A stretch of 64,000 nt of DNA from Polytrichum commune (Eukaryota > Streptophyta > Polytrichopsida > Polytrichales > Polytrichaceae). Both the position numbers and the translations under genes were made by a program. Location of the stretch: assembly GCA_950295325.1 (NCBI GenBank), contig OX485804.1:55168429-55232428 (forward strand). Reading direction: 5' to 3'. Positions 13,054 through 23,300 of the stretch are shown here, piece after piece (within the stretch, counting starts at the first letter, position 1; each line of letters starts with the position of its first letter). The notes beneath the pieces were generated by a model. That model had not been told where the DNA came from. It ran no database searches and saw only the letters and a list, made by a program, of their open reading frames with translations.

Positions 13054-13192
13054 GTCAGTTACGATCTGTTGTGCACAGTGTGGATAAAGTAAGTCCAGAA
13101 AATTGTTCCTTAGTTTAGAGGCAATTCTTGAATTATCAGAGGTCTTTGAGTTTTGTTTTTCGATAAGATCTAGAGGATAATCGTTACTTTCA

Positions 13193-16108
13193 ATGGCGGA
13201 CACTAGTGCCATGTCAGACATCAGGGAGTCTAGCTCAGTCGATAGGTACAATGGCAGCAACTTTCACTTGTGGAAGATGCATTTGAGTTTCATCTTTCAA
13301 TCCCGTGATCTTTTTCCCATCGTCAATGGAACTTTCAAGAAAGCTGCTCTTAGTTCTGCTTCTGACAAACAGATATGGGAGAAAAAAGATAAGCAAGCCA
13401 TTGTGGCTATTCTGGCCACCCTGGATTCGCATCACCGGGCGGAGGTCATCAACTGCACCACTTCGCATGAAATGTGGACGCAGCTTCAAGCGTATCACGA
13501 CCAGCACTCCGATGAGTGCATCATTGCTCTCCAGGAGAAGTACTACGGGAGTAAGCTCGGTGCTAATGAATCTATCGCCGCTTTCGTTAGTTCGTTGAAG
13601 AAATTGGCGAAGCAGTTGACCGATCTTGGCCAACCAATTTCTGATCAGCAATTAATCAGTAAAATCAAGTGCGGTCTGCCCTCGGCATATGATCCACTTC
13701 TTCTCGCTTGGGACAGTGTTCCTGTTGCCGAGCAGACTCTTCTCTCCTTTCAAGCACGCCTCGTCAAGTTTCAACATAAACTTCGTGATCGAGCGGTGTT
13801 ACCTGAATCTCCGTTAGAGCAGGTATTTTTCGCTCAAGGTTCCTTACCGGCAGTATCGAAACCTTCTTCCACTCAAACTGTTGAGCAAAAGCACGAGCGT
13901 GCAGAGCGATTAGCCCGACAGAAGCGGCGCTCTCGGTGTTACAAGTGTGGCCGGCGTGGCCATTTCGGCAAGGAGTGTTCACAAGACAGTGATTCCTCCA
14001 CATCTGTCGATTCACCAAAGCGAAACAAGGCACATAAGGGGGATTCTCACCGTTCTTTTCGGAAATTCACCTCCAAGGGGAAGCGTAGTCACGCTCATGT
14101 TACTGCCAGTGCTGTGTCTACGTATTCAGATTCCTGTGAATATGTCTCCAGTGAGGCATATTGTGTACAATCACGTACACCAGCTTCTTCCAGTGGCGAT
14201 GATTTTTCCTGGATAGCTGATTCTGGCGCCACTGAACATATGTCTGACAAGCGGCAATGGTTCACTAATTTTCATCCGGTTCATGACAAGTGTTGGAGTG
14301 TCTCTATTGCCGATAATCATCTTCTATACGTGCGCGGTGTTGGTGATATTATTGTGCATGCTACTATCAACGGAGTAGTCAGGCCTTTCAAACTTCAGAA
14401 TGTGTTGTATGTGCCTCATCTTCGACGCAATCTGATCTCTGTCAGTCGGCTTACCGAAAAGCACGTTGCCATAATCCATATCCGCAATGAGTGCAAGATG
14501 CTAACTAACGACGGTGCTGGTCGACTACTCATGAGTGGCTCCAAGGCTGATGGCCTCTGGAAGCTTGATATCGTTGCGGTCACTCCCTCCAGCACAGCTA
14601 ATCTTGTTTCTTCGGAAAATTCTTCTCCGGGACAGTCTTCTCGATCTACACTCAGTCTGCATCGGTGGCACACTCGCCTTGGCCATGCGAGTTTCCGGAC
14701 GATACGAGATATGAGTAGCCGGGAAACTGTTTTTGGCCTTCCCTCTTTCAGTAAGGCAACTTCTCTTGTTTGTCCTGGTTGCGTTCACGGCAAGATTCAT
14801 CGTCGTCCTTTCCCTGTCAATCCTGAGCGGAAGCGTGTTGCTCTTCCAGGTCTTTTCTTCCACACGGATCTAGTTGGTCCGCTTCAAGTCCCTTCCCTCG
14901 GAGGTCATTCCTATTTTATGACTTTTAAAGACGATCACAGTAGCTTTCGGTTTGTCTTTCTCCTGCCAGATCGTAAAGGTGTTCTATCTGTCTTCAAGAG
15001 TCTCTATAAACTCTCCAAGAAAGAAACAGGTCGCTCTATGGTCAAACTTCGCACAGATAACGCGAAGGAATTTCTCTCCGGAGAATTTCAGGATTTCATT
15101 AAGCAGAAGGGCATTCGTCATGAACTCACGGCTCCTTACTCTCCAGAGCAGAATTTTGTGGTCGAAAGAGATAATCGAACAGTAGTCGAGTGTGTCAGGA
15201 GCATGATTTATCACAAATCTCTTCCTCTTGAATTCTGGGGGGAAGCTGTTAACACAGCCGTCTATGTTCTTAACCGCGTGGCTAGTCGTACTCTTAAGGG
15301 TGAAACTCCATTCACTAAGTGGTATGGCTACAAGCCAGATGTGAGTCATTTCAAAGAGTTTGGCAGTATTTGCTATGCTCATGTACCAAAGCAGGTTAGA
15401 GCAAAGCTTGACAGTAAAGCTCAGGAATGTCTATTCCTTGGTTACTGCTTGACTTCCAAGGCTTATCGCTTATGGTCGATTTCTAAACGAAAAATTCTGC
15501 ACTCTCGCGATGTAATTTTTGATGAGGACACCTCTCCTACTTCTTCGTCTTCTCCCATCATGACAACTTCTCCTCCTGATTATTCTCTTCTCTTTCCTGA
15601 TGACTCTCATGACTCACTGTCTTCTGTCTCTCCTGATTCATCTCGCAATATTCGCAGTGAATCTGTTTCAAGTGTTCGCAGTGAACCTGATTCAGTGGGA
15701 GTTGCCTCCCCTGATGTTCCTGTGTTGAAGCTGACTCCAGTTCGTTATCTGGCCGGCAATCAGTGGGAGTGTCTCCGCCAATCAATCGTGCTCTGTCTTT
15801 CTCCAGTAATCCTTCTCCGAGGTCTTCTGATACTACTCTCAATTCATCGTGTCTTCCTGATTCTTTTTCCCAGGGAGCTTCTGACTCTCCTCTTAGGTCA
15901 TCATCAGTGGCCATGTCTCCCTTTGAGTCAAGTGATCTTCTCAATCCAACTACTCGTACACGGCCTCTTTCTGAGTTTTATCTGGACAGCACAGCTGATT
16001 CTAGTCCTGCTGTTGCTTCAAAGTCCTTTGTGGCTGCAGCTAAAGAGAAGCCACCCCAACGTGTGTCTGTACTACCACCTGAGCCTCAAACATTCAATCA
16101 AGCTTTGA
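13193..16108 (+). CDS. Copia Gag-protease-integrase frame
   Basis: A 971-residue open frame starting at ATG 13193, about 150 bp after the LTR. The N-terminal part matches copia Gag (YNGSNFHLWKMHLSF region). It is followed by a CCHC zinc knuckle (CYKCGRRGHFGKEC), an aspartic protease site (WIADSGATEHM) and an integrase with an HHCC zinc motif (H..H...C..C before GKIHRRPF). The acidic triad lies in FFHTDLVGP, RTDNAKEF and VVERDNR. The frame then enters a Ser/Pro-rich linker. From roughly 15.72-15.87 kb the translation turns hydrophobic and unlike copia proteins, while the expected continuation lies in the overlapping frame of the next feature. Function in life is Gag capsid formation, polyprotein cleavage and integration. 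Confidence 0.9.
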   Translation: MADTSAMSDIRESSSVDRYNGSNFHLWKMHLSFIFQSRDLFPIVNGTFKKAALSSASDKQIWEKKDKQAIVAILATLDSHHRAEVINCTTSHEMWTQLQAYHDQHSDECIIALQEKYYGSKLGANESIAAFVSSLKKLAKQLTDLGQPISDQQLISKIKCGLPSAYDPLLLAWDSVPVAEQTLLSFQARLVKFQHKLRDRAVLPESPLEQVFFAQGSLPAVSKPSSTQTVEQKHERAERLARQKRRSRCYKCGRRGHFGKECSQDSDSSTSVDSPKRNKAHKGDSHRSFRKFTSKGKRSHAHVTASAVSTYSDSCEYVSSEAYCVQSRTPASSSGDDFSWIADSGATEHMSDKRQWFTNFHPVHDKCWSVSIADNHLLYVRGVGDIIVHATINGVVRPFKLQNVLYVPHLRRNLISVSRLTEKHVAIIHIRNECKMLTNDGAGRLLMSGSKADGLWKLDIVAVTPSSTANLVSSENSSPGQSSRSTLSLHRWHTRLGHASFRTIRDMSSRETVFGLPSFSKATSLVCPGCVHGKIHRRPFPVNPERKRVALPGLFFHTDLVGPLQVPSLGGHSYFMTFKDDHSSFRFVFLLPDRKGVLSVFKSLYKLSKKETGRSMVKLRTDNAKEFLSGEFQDFIKQKGIRHELTAPYSPEQNFVVERDNRTVVECVRSMIYHKSLPLEFWGEAVNTAVYVLNRVASRTLKGETPFTKWYGYKPDVSHFKEFGSICYAHVPKQVRAKLDSKAQECLFLGYCLTSKAYRLWSISKRKILHSRDVIFDEDTSPTSSSSPIMTTSPPDYSLLFPDDSHDSLSSVSPDSSRNIRSESVSSVRSEPDSVGVASPDVPVLKLTPVRYLAGNQWECLRQSIVLCLSPVILLRGLLILLSIHRVFLILFPRELLTLLLGHHQWPCLPLSQVIFSIQLLVHGLFLSFIWTAQLILVLLLLQSPLWLQLKRSHPNVCLYYHLSLKHSIKL

Positions 16109-17682
16109 AGTCCGAGTATAAAGCAGAGTGGGAGAAAGCTATGTTGGAGGAAATTAATTCGTTGCTCAAGAACGAAACATGGTCTCTGGAGACTCTACCA
16201 CCTGGGAGAACTACTGTCAAGAACAAGTGGGTTTTTCGCATTAAGGTCAAATCAAACGGCACTATTGAGCGTTTCAAAGCTCGTTTAGTTGCTAAAGGAT
16301 TTACTCAATCTCCTGGGGTTGATTACACCGAAACTTTTGCTCCCACCGCCCGAGCTGAGAGTATCAGAATTCTTTTGTCCATTGCGGGTGCTAATGGATT
16401 GATTCTTGTGCAGTTTGATATCAAAACTGCTTACCTCAATTCTACCATTCGTGAAGTCATTTTCATGGATTTACCTTTTGGTTTTGAAGAGTGGTTTCAC
16501 AAACATTTTCCTGCAAGTCGAGGCAAGGTGTGTCGAATTCTTAAAGGTCTATATGGGTTAAAGCAGTCTGCTCGCAGTTGGAATTCCACTTTTTCTGCTT
16601 TTCTAAAAGCATACGATCTTCTTCAGAGTGCCGCAGATCCTTGTGTCTTTTTCTCTACGACTACTCCTCGGCTTATTCTTGCTTTGTGGGTCGATGATGG
16701 TTTGGCAATGTGCCAAGATAAGGCTCTTCTATCCAAAATGATTGCTCATCTTCAAACTGCGTTTGAAGTTACTGTTGGCGATGCGGATGTGTATGTGGGG
16801 ATTCATATTACACGGGATATTCCTGCTCAGCGGATTTACATTGATCAACAACGATTCACAGAGACTATTCTTGCCAAATATGGATTTCAGGATGCTCATA
16901 CTGTGTCGACTCCCTGTGATCCTCATGTTTCTTTGAGTCATTCACCTGCAGGGGACACTGATACTCCTGTTCCTCAATTTCCATACCAAGAAATTGTTGG
17001 ATCCCTGCTCTATTTGGCTACTCATTCGCGGCCAGATATTGCTCATGCAGTCTCTGTGGTTGCGCAGTATGCTAGCAATTTTCGGGAAATTCATTGTACT
17101 GCCGTCAAGAGGATCCTCAAGTATTTGCGGGGTACTACCGATTTTGCTCTCTGCTACTCGCGGGATTCTACCGATCCTCATCTGCTTACAGCTTTCACGG
17201 ACGCTGATTATGCTGGTGACATTAATGACCGCAAGAGTAGGAGTGGCAGTCTTCTTTTTCTCAACAATGGGCCTGTCATTTGGCTCAGTCGCAAGCAACC
17301 GTGTACTGCTTCCTCCACGACAGAGTCGGAGTATGTCGCTGCTTCTCTCACAAGCAAGGAAGTTGTGTGGGCTAGGCGTCTTCTTGGCGACATTGGTTTT
17401 TCTCAACCCCAGCCTACTCCACTCTACTCTGACAACCAATCTGCTATACGGCTTGTTCAAAATCCCGAGTTTCACAAGAGGACCAAACACATTGATGTGG
17501 TATTCCATCTTATTCGTGAATTTCAAACTCGTGGTGACATCTCTGTCTCCTATGTTCCTACCCGCCTTCAGTTGGCAGATATACTTACCAAAGCTCTTAC
17601 TCCAGATGTTTTTCATAAGCTGCGCTCCGCACTCAATCTTACCAAGAAAGATTTTCATCAAGTGGGAGAATTTGGCTGTTAG
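15763..17682 (+). CDS. Copia reverse transcriptase-RNase H frame
   Basis: Open frame in the -1 register relative to the Gag-integrase frame and open back to about 15715, just after a TGA. No ATG is needed if it is read through by frameshifting; the listed start is a GTG. It encodes the copia RT (NKWVFRIKVKSNG, RLVAKGF, FDIKTAYLNS, LKGLYGLKQ and the catalytic WVDD in place of the usual YVDD). The RNase H follows, with acidic residues in DADYAGD, TESEYVA and YSDNQSA, and ends near LADILTKAL. The catalytic residues look intact. A polyprotein would need a -1 shift between integrase and RT, or the shift reflects a recent mutation or sequence error. Confidence 0.9.
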   Translation: MGVSPPINRALSFSSNPSPRSSDTTLNSSCLPDSFSQGASDSPLRSSSVAMSPFESSDLLNPTTRTRPLSEFYLDSTADSSPAVASKSFVAAAKEKPPQRVSVLPPEPQTFNQALKSEYKAEWEKAMLEEINSLLKNETWSLETLPPGRTTVKNKWVFRIKVKSNGTIERFKARLVAKGFTQSPGVDYTETFAPTARAESIRILLSIAGANGLILVQFDIKTAYLNSTIREVIFMDLPFGFEEWFHKHFPASRGKVCRILKGLYGLKQSARSWNSTFSAFLKAYDLLQSAADPCVFFSTTTPRLILALWVDDGLAMCQDKALLSKMIAHLQTAFEVTVGDADVYVGIHITRDIPAQRIYIDQQRFTETILAKYGFQDAHTVSTPCDPHVSLSHSPAGDTDTPVPQFPYQEIVGSLLYLATHSRPDIAHAVSVVAQYASNFREIHCTAVKRILKYLRGTTDFALCYSRDSTDPHLLTAFTDADYAGDINDRKSRSGSLLFLNNGPVIWLSRKQPCTASSTTESEYVAASLTSKEVVWARRLLGDIGFSQPQPTPLYSDNQSAIRLVQNPEFHKRTKHIDVVFHLIREFQTRGDISVSYVPTRLQLADILTKALTPDVFHKLRSALNLTKKDFHQVGEFGC

Positions 17683-17703
17683 TGCTTCAATTCGTTCTTG
17701 GAC

Positions 17704-17715
17704 AATGAGTGGGAG
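17704..17715 (+). promoter_or_regulatory. Polypurine tract
   Basis: AATGAGTGGGAG directly precedes the 3' LTR. This is the expected place and composition for the plus-strand primer of an LTR retrotransposon, and it fixes the LTR start at 17716. Confidence 0.75.
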
Positions 17716-17996
17716 TATTGTTACGATTTAGCGTAGTTAGGGTTTGCATTGCCCAGAACGTAGAAGCTGGTAGAAGCAGGTAGAAGGAGGAATCTTCTAG
17801 GAGCTTCGTTGGTAGGTTACTAGTTAGTTGTTGAAGTAGTTACCATTTCTGTGTGCATAGGTATCAATCCTCTTCGTAGTTAGTGGTATTGTAACAATGA
17901 CCATCTGAGACATGTAAGGTGTAAAGTGAAGTAAAGAAGAGTTGATACACTGCTTGTGTGAACTATGGTGATTTGTCTGGTTCCACTGTTACAATA
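17716..17996 (+). repeat. 3' LTR (281 bp)
   Basis: Same length as the 5' LTR and identical to it as far as I can read. It is followed at 17997-18001 by the second GAATG target duplication and then the remainder of the RING exon. Confidence 0.95.
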
Positions 17997-18239
17997 GAAT
18001 GCACTCTCAAATGCCAACATGCTTTCCACCGTGAGTGTGTTATGGAGTGGGGGTGGCAGGGCAACACAGCATGTCCGATGTGCAGGGATTTGTTAGAATG
18101 AACTGAATTGAGAGGAATATTACGAAAGACACCATTACGGAACGGCACGTGCCAGAGATGATGGTTGTACACGGTCATATCACTTCTGTTTCGTTCTGTG
18201 CAGCAAGTCTGTTTGAAGGAGCGGTTATCTCCAATTTTG

Positions 18240-18392
18240 CATTGGAATCTCCTTGGACGCCTTCCACCAAGAGGTTGGCATGGAATGGCGGATGAAGAGA
18301 AACACGGCCTGTCCGATGTGCAGATATTTCTTAGAATGATCTTATACGAGAGAACTAATATGAAAGACACCATCATGCGCCAGAGATGACGT
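18240..18392 (+). pseudogene. Degenerate second copy of the RING gene 3' end
   Basis: About 240 bp downstream of the genuine RING terminus, the segment CTTCCACCAAGAGG...AACACGGCCTGTCCGATGTGCAG...TTCTTAGAATGA repeats the real end (CTTTCCACCGTGAG...AACACAGCATGTCCGATGTGCAG...TTGTTAGAATGA). It continues past the stop into shared 3' sequence (GAAAGACACCAT, GCCAGAGATGA). It has lost the zinc-ligand spacing and is not an intact exon. It looks like an old tandem duplication of the terminal exon plus 3' UTR. Confidence 0.6.
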
Positions 18393-19230
18393 TCGAATCC
18401 AGTTTGTTTAGTGATGTGCAACGTAGTGTTTACTACATCAAATTTACACCGAAATCACTTTGGATTGTAATGTACTGTGTTCTCGCTTATATTGTATGTT
18501 CTAGCTGGATGATATAAGAATTAGGTGTTCCCACTCCTATCTGACCCTCCCAACCTATCTGGAACCATACCAGCACCCCATCCGGTATGAAGACAAAAAC
18601 TTGGTTAAATGTGAAGTGTGTCCCATCATAACCCTCTATCTCTGAGTTAATTAGTGTCCAGTGTTGAGCGACACACCATTTAACAAGAGCAAAACTACAA
18701 GTAATAGACAAGGTTTTATTACACATGTGTAAAACCTTTCCAGAAGAACTTTGAAGTTACCCTTGCAAAGTTTCTGAAACAGAACAAAGTGCCTGTTGAG
18801 ACACGCAATTAGCAGAACTTCACTCATTGGTGCTCCCTCCCTACTTAGGATGAAACTATTTTAACCTGCAGAAAATACAAAAAAATAATCACCCTTGGCG
18901 ACTGTATACCATTCACTTCCCAAAATTGTCCTCACTTGCTTAACATGCCAAAACAACTATCACCAGCATTACCAAACATATGATAACCGCCAATTCCTTC
19001 CCAGGGAACTGTGTTTTTTGATTGCTTCCCCTCCAAGTGCAACATCACCAAAGTAGTAACCTAAAAGCCATTCCTGAACAATGGAGACACCTAAAGAATT
19101 TCAAGATTGAAGAGGTCAGTTTTATGCAAAATGGAAATTAATAATGAATTTATATGCAGAATCATGTACAAGTGTGAGGGCATAAATCCTGTGTCCCCCT
19201 TTGGTGCACCCAGCCAACTATACACCCTTG
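18393..19230. other. Intergenic between converging RING and F-box genes
   Basis: No gene recognised. The RING gene (+) and the F-box gene (-) converge here, so this interval should contain both 3' UTRs and polyadenylation regions. I could not fix the sites. Confidence 0.4.
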
Positions 19231-20490
19231 TCAGGAATAGTTAAATTCAATTTCCACATGCGAAAATTTGCGCATGAGATTAACAATGCTCGTGGTGAAC
19301 TTTCCGATCATTTGAATATCCTCTTGTTGTTTGACGTCTGGGAGGTTCCCATGTATGACCAGCCGTCTCAAACTGGGGCATCTCTCAAGAACCACCCCAA
19401 TCCACTGTGCATAGAGAATGTCAATTGAAGAAGACCCCAGTTCCAATGAGACAACATTCTCAAGGAGCGACGCACCCTGTAAGGCCTGGGATATCAAGCC
19501 TTCAGCAAGGTCATAATTCAGAGCAAGCCGATTCAACCTCGGGAATGTGACAGCAATTGTTTCAAGACCCATGCCTTCTTCAGATCCTTCAAACCTCAGA
19601 CACCATAGACGTAGCTTCTGTAGCTTAGAGGCCCCTGAAATCATCTGGAAGAACCGAGGCCAGGGCATTTCAAATTCCCTCACATCCAGAACCTCCAGTA
19701 AATCTGTGGCTTCTCCAATATCCATATGGGTTATGCTTATACTGTCAATTTTCAGCACATGCAAACTGTTTTTGCTCTTGAGAGAAAATCGCTCTATTGA
19801 AGAATCTTTCAGAAAGAGGCTCTCCAGGTGGTCTGCTTTGAGTGTGAAATTTTCTAGGCTCACGTCCTCCATGGAGAATGCCAGCAAACTGGAGCTTGTC
19901 AGTGACACTGTCATTTCAGACCCTGATGGATTAATCTCTGGCTCCATTAGAGAAAATGTTTCTAGCTTCGGACAAGCTGACAGGAGTGCATTGAGGTCTG
20001 AGGATGAGACAATTACTTGTGAAAGGGTAAGCGATAAAAGGGCAGGAAACCTTTGAACAGATGGATCTATCGTGGGTATACATGTATACCCCAAAACAAG
20101 ACGTTCCAGTTTACTCCTCCCACACCTCTCAAGAACATTCACACAGGGCTTTGTTTGCATCATGTACGTCAAGAATCGAAGAGACTCCCTCGTGTACATG
20201 AGCCATGCAATCACTGGAGCAGCTGAGAACTCTTTTTGGTTCCCTAGACAGATGGACAAATGTTGGAGACATGAGGTCTGAAGGATTGTTTGTGTGATAA
20301 GAACCTCGAGGTCTTCAGTTGGAAGCTGATTGTAGTTTTGCCAATCATCTATGTTGAAGGAGAGTGTGTGGAGGTGGTAGCGAGCTGCTACTCTCCATTT
20401 CCGACAAGTAGCAGAGGCTATCACAACATCACGAGCAGCACCAAGGTGGGACAAGATGTTGCCAATCACTTCAACAGGAAGCAACTCCAT
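19231..20490 (-). CDS. F-box/LRR-repeat protein, At1g67190-like
   Basis: Intact 419-residue single-exon coding frame. Residues about 3-40 form an F-box (LPVEVIGNILSHLGAARDVV, then ASATCRKW), which binds SKP1/ASK in SCF E3 ubiquitin ligases. The rest is a chain of irregular leucine-rich repeats (for example LERLVLGYT, LLSLTLSQV, LETFSLM, LHVLKIDS, LEVLDVREF, LQKLRLWCL, LNRLALNYDL, VVSLELGS, LRRLVIHG) that would recognise the substrate. From memory, the N-terminal stretch, the VIAWLMYTR segment and the C-terminal LMRK..HVE..F closely resemble Arabidopsis At1g67190; the substrate of that protein is not known to me. The ATG lies just after a possible acceptor, so the 5' UTR is probably split by an intron. 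No defects are seen. Confidence 0.9.
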   Translation of the reverse strand: MELLPVEVIGNILSHLGAARDVVIASATCRKWRVAARYHLHTLSFNIDDWQNYNQLPTEDLEVLITQTILQTSCLQHLSICLGNQKEFSAAPVIAWLMYTRESLRFLTYMMQTKPCVNVLERCGRSKLERLVLGYTCIPTIDPSVQRFPALLSLTLSQVIVSSSDLNALLSACPKLETFSLMEPEINPSGSEMTVSLTSSSLLAFSMEDVSLENFTLKADHLESLFLKDSSIERFSLKSKNSLHVLKIDSISITHMDIGEATDLLEVLDVREFEMPWPRFFQMISGASKLQKLRLWCLRFEGSEEGMGLETIAVTFPRLNRLALNYDLAEGLISQALQGASLLENVVSLELGSSSIDILYAQWIGVVLERCPSLRRLVIHGNLPDVKQQEDIQMIGKFTTSIVNLMRKFSHVEIEFNYS

Positions 20491-20520
20491 GTTTTCCTCA
20501 AGGGGCCACAGTACAGCTAA

Positions 20521-23300
20521 TCACCAAGGAATCTCCCACAAGGTATTGGTTAAACATTTACAGCAGCACCCTTGATAATGTTAATGGCTTCCATTGCTTG
20601 AAGGTGCATGGTTGAAGCAGACAAGCAGATTTCCCGACTGGCTAGTCCAATAGAAGCGCTGTACACAAACCAGCCACAATGAACTGGATGAGGATATTAG
20701 CTAGCAACTATTTAAGCTGTGATTAGCACTGACATGATCTATATGCATGGAGCTCCTCACATACTGATCTCTCTAGTTAAATATGATTACCTCTTTTTAT
20801 GTGCTTGATAAGAGTAGATTTCCAGAGAACTTGATGGTTCTCCCGATCACAAAAACAGAAAGATTTGATTGACTTGTAACCCTCTTTAGAGAAGAGGCCA
20901 AGACAAACACGAAACATGTACAAGATTGATATATCAGTAATTCATTTTGGCCAGTATTACACCTCAATATGGAGTCAAAGCACTCGTCCGACTTCCATTG
21001 CCAGAGCCATCCCACCAAGGGTCACACTTTGAAGCTCTTAAAATTAATATGACCTAATCTCCTTACTTCTTCTTTGACTGTATCTCCTGAAGCCTTTATC
21101 TGCACCAATACAAAGCATATCCATGTTAGAGGTTGATGCACCTAGCAAGTGCATTCAGAGTTTCTAAGCAACTCGGTGAAGAGTAACTAGGATCCAAGAA
21201 CATTAACGGCTTAGGATGAGGAAAACAAACAAACAGAGATGTGATTGATCGTACTCACAGAAGAAAAACAACTAGAAGCCAAAAGATACATGTGTGATTT
21301 TACCATCAACTTTGGGAAAAGACACAAAGCTGAAACTACACTGGTAAACTAAGAACACCTTAACACCCCTGATAATTTTAACACGGTTCTTGCGCTGGTG
21401 GCTAGTCCATTTACATATCGCCATTATAACTATACTCTAAGCTACTTGGGAAAAGTTTGAAACTAACTGTAGATTGTCATTACCGACTCAGAAACGTTAG
21501 TCATCATTGACACAATGCCGTCAAGTGCAAGCTGCATGACTTCCTGGATAAAACCTAGGCGATATAAGCATGATAGTCAAGGTTGGGGTGTGAACGGAAA
21601 TGATTGAAATATTGGACAATGAAGCGCCTCGCTACATCATCTGAAAAGTGCACACGAAGTAACCTAGTCTTGTTATTCATCAGATTATTCGATTGTGAAC
21701 AAAAAAGGAAAGAACCAACAATTAAACATGCTCAACTGATCAGGAGCAAAATAGTATGAGCAGAGTTCTGAAATGCCAAAATGAGCATTCAAACCCGTAG
21801 AATCCTTAAAGCAAGGAGGCAGGGCGAAGTACACTACATCAACCTCCCTTTTCCCACAAACAGACCAGTGCGGAGGAAGACAAGGAACAATTTGTAGGAG
21901 CAATTTTCTGAAAATAATTATACATAACTCCAACAGATTTTAAACAAACCCTAACATCCACAATTTCCACCCTGAGATCCAGATTGACTCCCTTAGCCAC
22001 CAAACTAACTTATAACAGCTTGCATAAACCTCAGCATGACGGTGATGACGCGATTAGTACTTTTATTCTCCCTTAATCGGTCTTGTGCAATAGAATGTGA
22101 TAGGTTCCCCCAACGAAAATAAGTGTCCTAGCAGGCATCAAGATGATTGAGGAATACCCATTTCATTATTCTTATCGTATGTCCAGCAACAGAGCTACGC
22201 AGCATCTTAGATGGCATACTCTACCTCCGTAAGATTAACACTCCGATTATCCCCCATATCATAGAGTAGTACAGAATCGCGTATTACCTACTGAACACTA
22301 TTAATATCTCAATAGCAGGATCCGGACCCAATCAGATGAAAAAGGTTTAAAAGCCCTCGATTGTGGCAGCTCCTTCTCTTTCTTATGAGAATTTCAAGGA
22401 GCATTGACACAAGAGGAGACTTGTCATGGTGACTTGAAATTGGGACCCTTCTAGATATGTAGGAGGACTGAAATGTCGATACACATTCAGTCGAGAAGAG
22501 GTTTTTTAAGTAGAAAATTGTGCTACTGACTCCAGAAATTCAGAACCTAACACTCGATCAAAATCGGCAAATCAACCTACCAATGAGGCTCCCACATACA
22601 CACACAGAAGCACATACATCGGGAAAGTACAGATCCTACAGAGCTTGCAGAGTAAATCGATGCAGTAGCTGCAACATTCTGCAGCCATCCAATCTCACCT
22701 AGATTAAAGACCTCATTCGGAAGAGCTCCCAAACACCACTTAAACAGTAGTGAATTTATAGAAACTACGCTCTATGTAGAACAACTTTCGGGAACATGTG
22801 CAATGTTGAGAGGAAGAGATTAAGAAGCACCACAAACTCGTGAGCAGCTTACCTAGTTGCAAAAGTGACTTACAGTCACTCCAGTACCGACAGAGCACGA
22901 ACCCTGTCTGCCACAACAACTAGTACAGACAACGGCCAATAGACCTTCTCCCGAGTTCACGCACCACTACTACATGAGTGAGCCTATCTAGTAAGTTGAG
23001 CATCTGGCTCCATACACGACCGGACATCAGACCTAGCTTATTAACCTAGCTTGACAGACGACGACCCGGTCCTAAACCCTCGCAGACGAAACCCGAGGAA
23101 TCCTCGGGCCCCGGTACCTTTGCTGCAAATGCATAACTTATTATAAGCTAACGTACGCATGGACAGACATCGGAGCCATTCGCAGCAAGCACATCGATCC
23201 AGCCTTGTCTGTACAACAAAAATCATATTTGTTTGGCAAACAAATAAGTTGAGGAAATTGGAGTTAATTAACATGTGAAACATGGTGATCTGAGCTTACA
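20521..23300 (-). other. Putative long 5' UTR intron / upstream region of the F-box gene
   Basis: No coding frame is supported. On the - strand a possible acceptor (GATTAG before CTGTACTG) lies about 20-30 bases upstream of the F-box ATG. A strong donor (CAT then GTAAGC) lies near 23300 after a CT-rich, GC-richer stretch. Together they would define a 2.8-kb 5' UTR intron. This is inference from splice consensus only. Confidence 0.3.

Larger units (their letters stand above)
12763..17996 (+). mobile_element. Full-length Ty1/copia LTR retrotransposon
   Basis: Complete 5234-bp element with two LTRs of 281 bp, a 5-bp target duplication, a primer-binding site directly after the 5' LTR and a purine tract directly before the 3' LTR. 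Its domain order is Gag, protease, integrase, RT and RNase H, the Ty1/copia order. The LTRs begin TATTGT and end ACAATA. Reading them base by base I found no difference, so insertion is very recent. It sits in the sense orientation within the RING exon of a ubiquitin-like/RING gene. The coding region is split into two overlapping frames near 15.7-15.9 kb. Confidence 0.95.
11715..18101 (+). pseudogene. Ubiquitin-like/RING-H2 protein gene, interrupted by a copia retrotransposon
   Basis: Reads as a putative E3 ubiquitin ligase with ubiquitin-like segments first and a RING last. 11715-11954 encodes a ubiquitin-fold-like segment (LLNRGVIPLNDSRLLEKLL is reminiscent of the ubiquitin strand/turn pattern). 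An in-frame TGA at 11955-11957 separates it from a second ubiquitin-like segment in the same frame (from ATG 11985, VIVVIITTGKRFQVMLPS onward). A phase-0 intron fits 12264-12454 (GTAGGG donor, TTTGCAG acceptor). Exon 2 adds CPLC...TCGFRKC and then the RING start CPICFEDF. The frame is broken after the cysteine codon region at 12762 by the retrotransposon. It resumes at 18002 with KCQHAFHRECV...CPMCRDLLE and stops at 18099-18101. Without the insertion the Cys/His spacing fits RING-H2. The TGA could alternatively mean that translation starts at 11985. Confidence 0.7.

Noticed and set aside
13044-13060. Standard plant copia primer site (tRNA-iMet 3' end)
   Set aside because: TGGTATCAGAGC is absent after the LTR; the exact match is to the anticodon-loop region instead.
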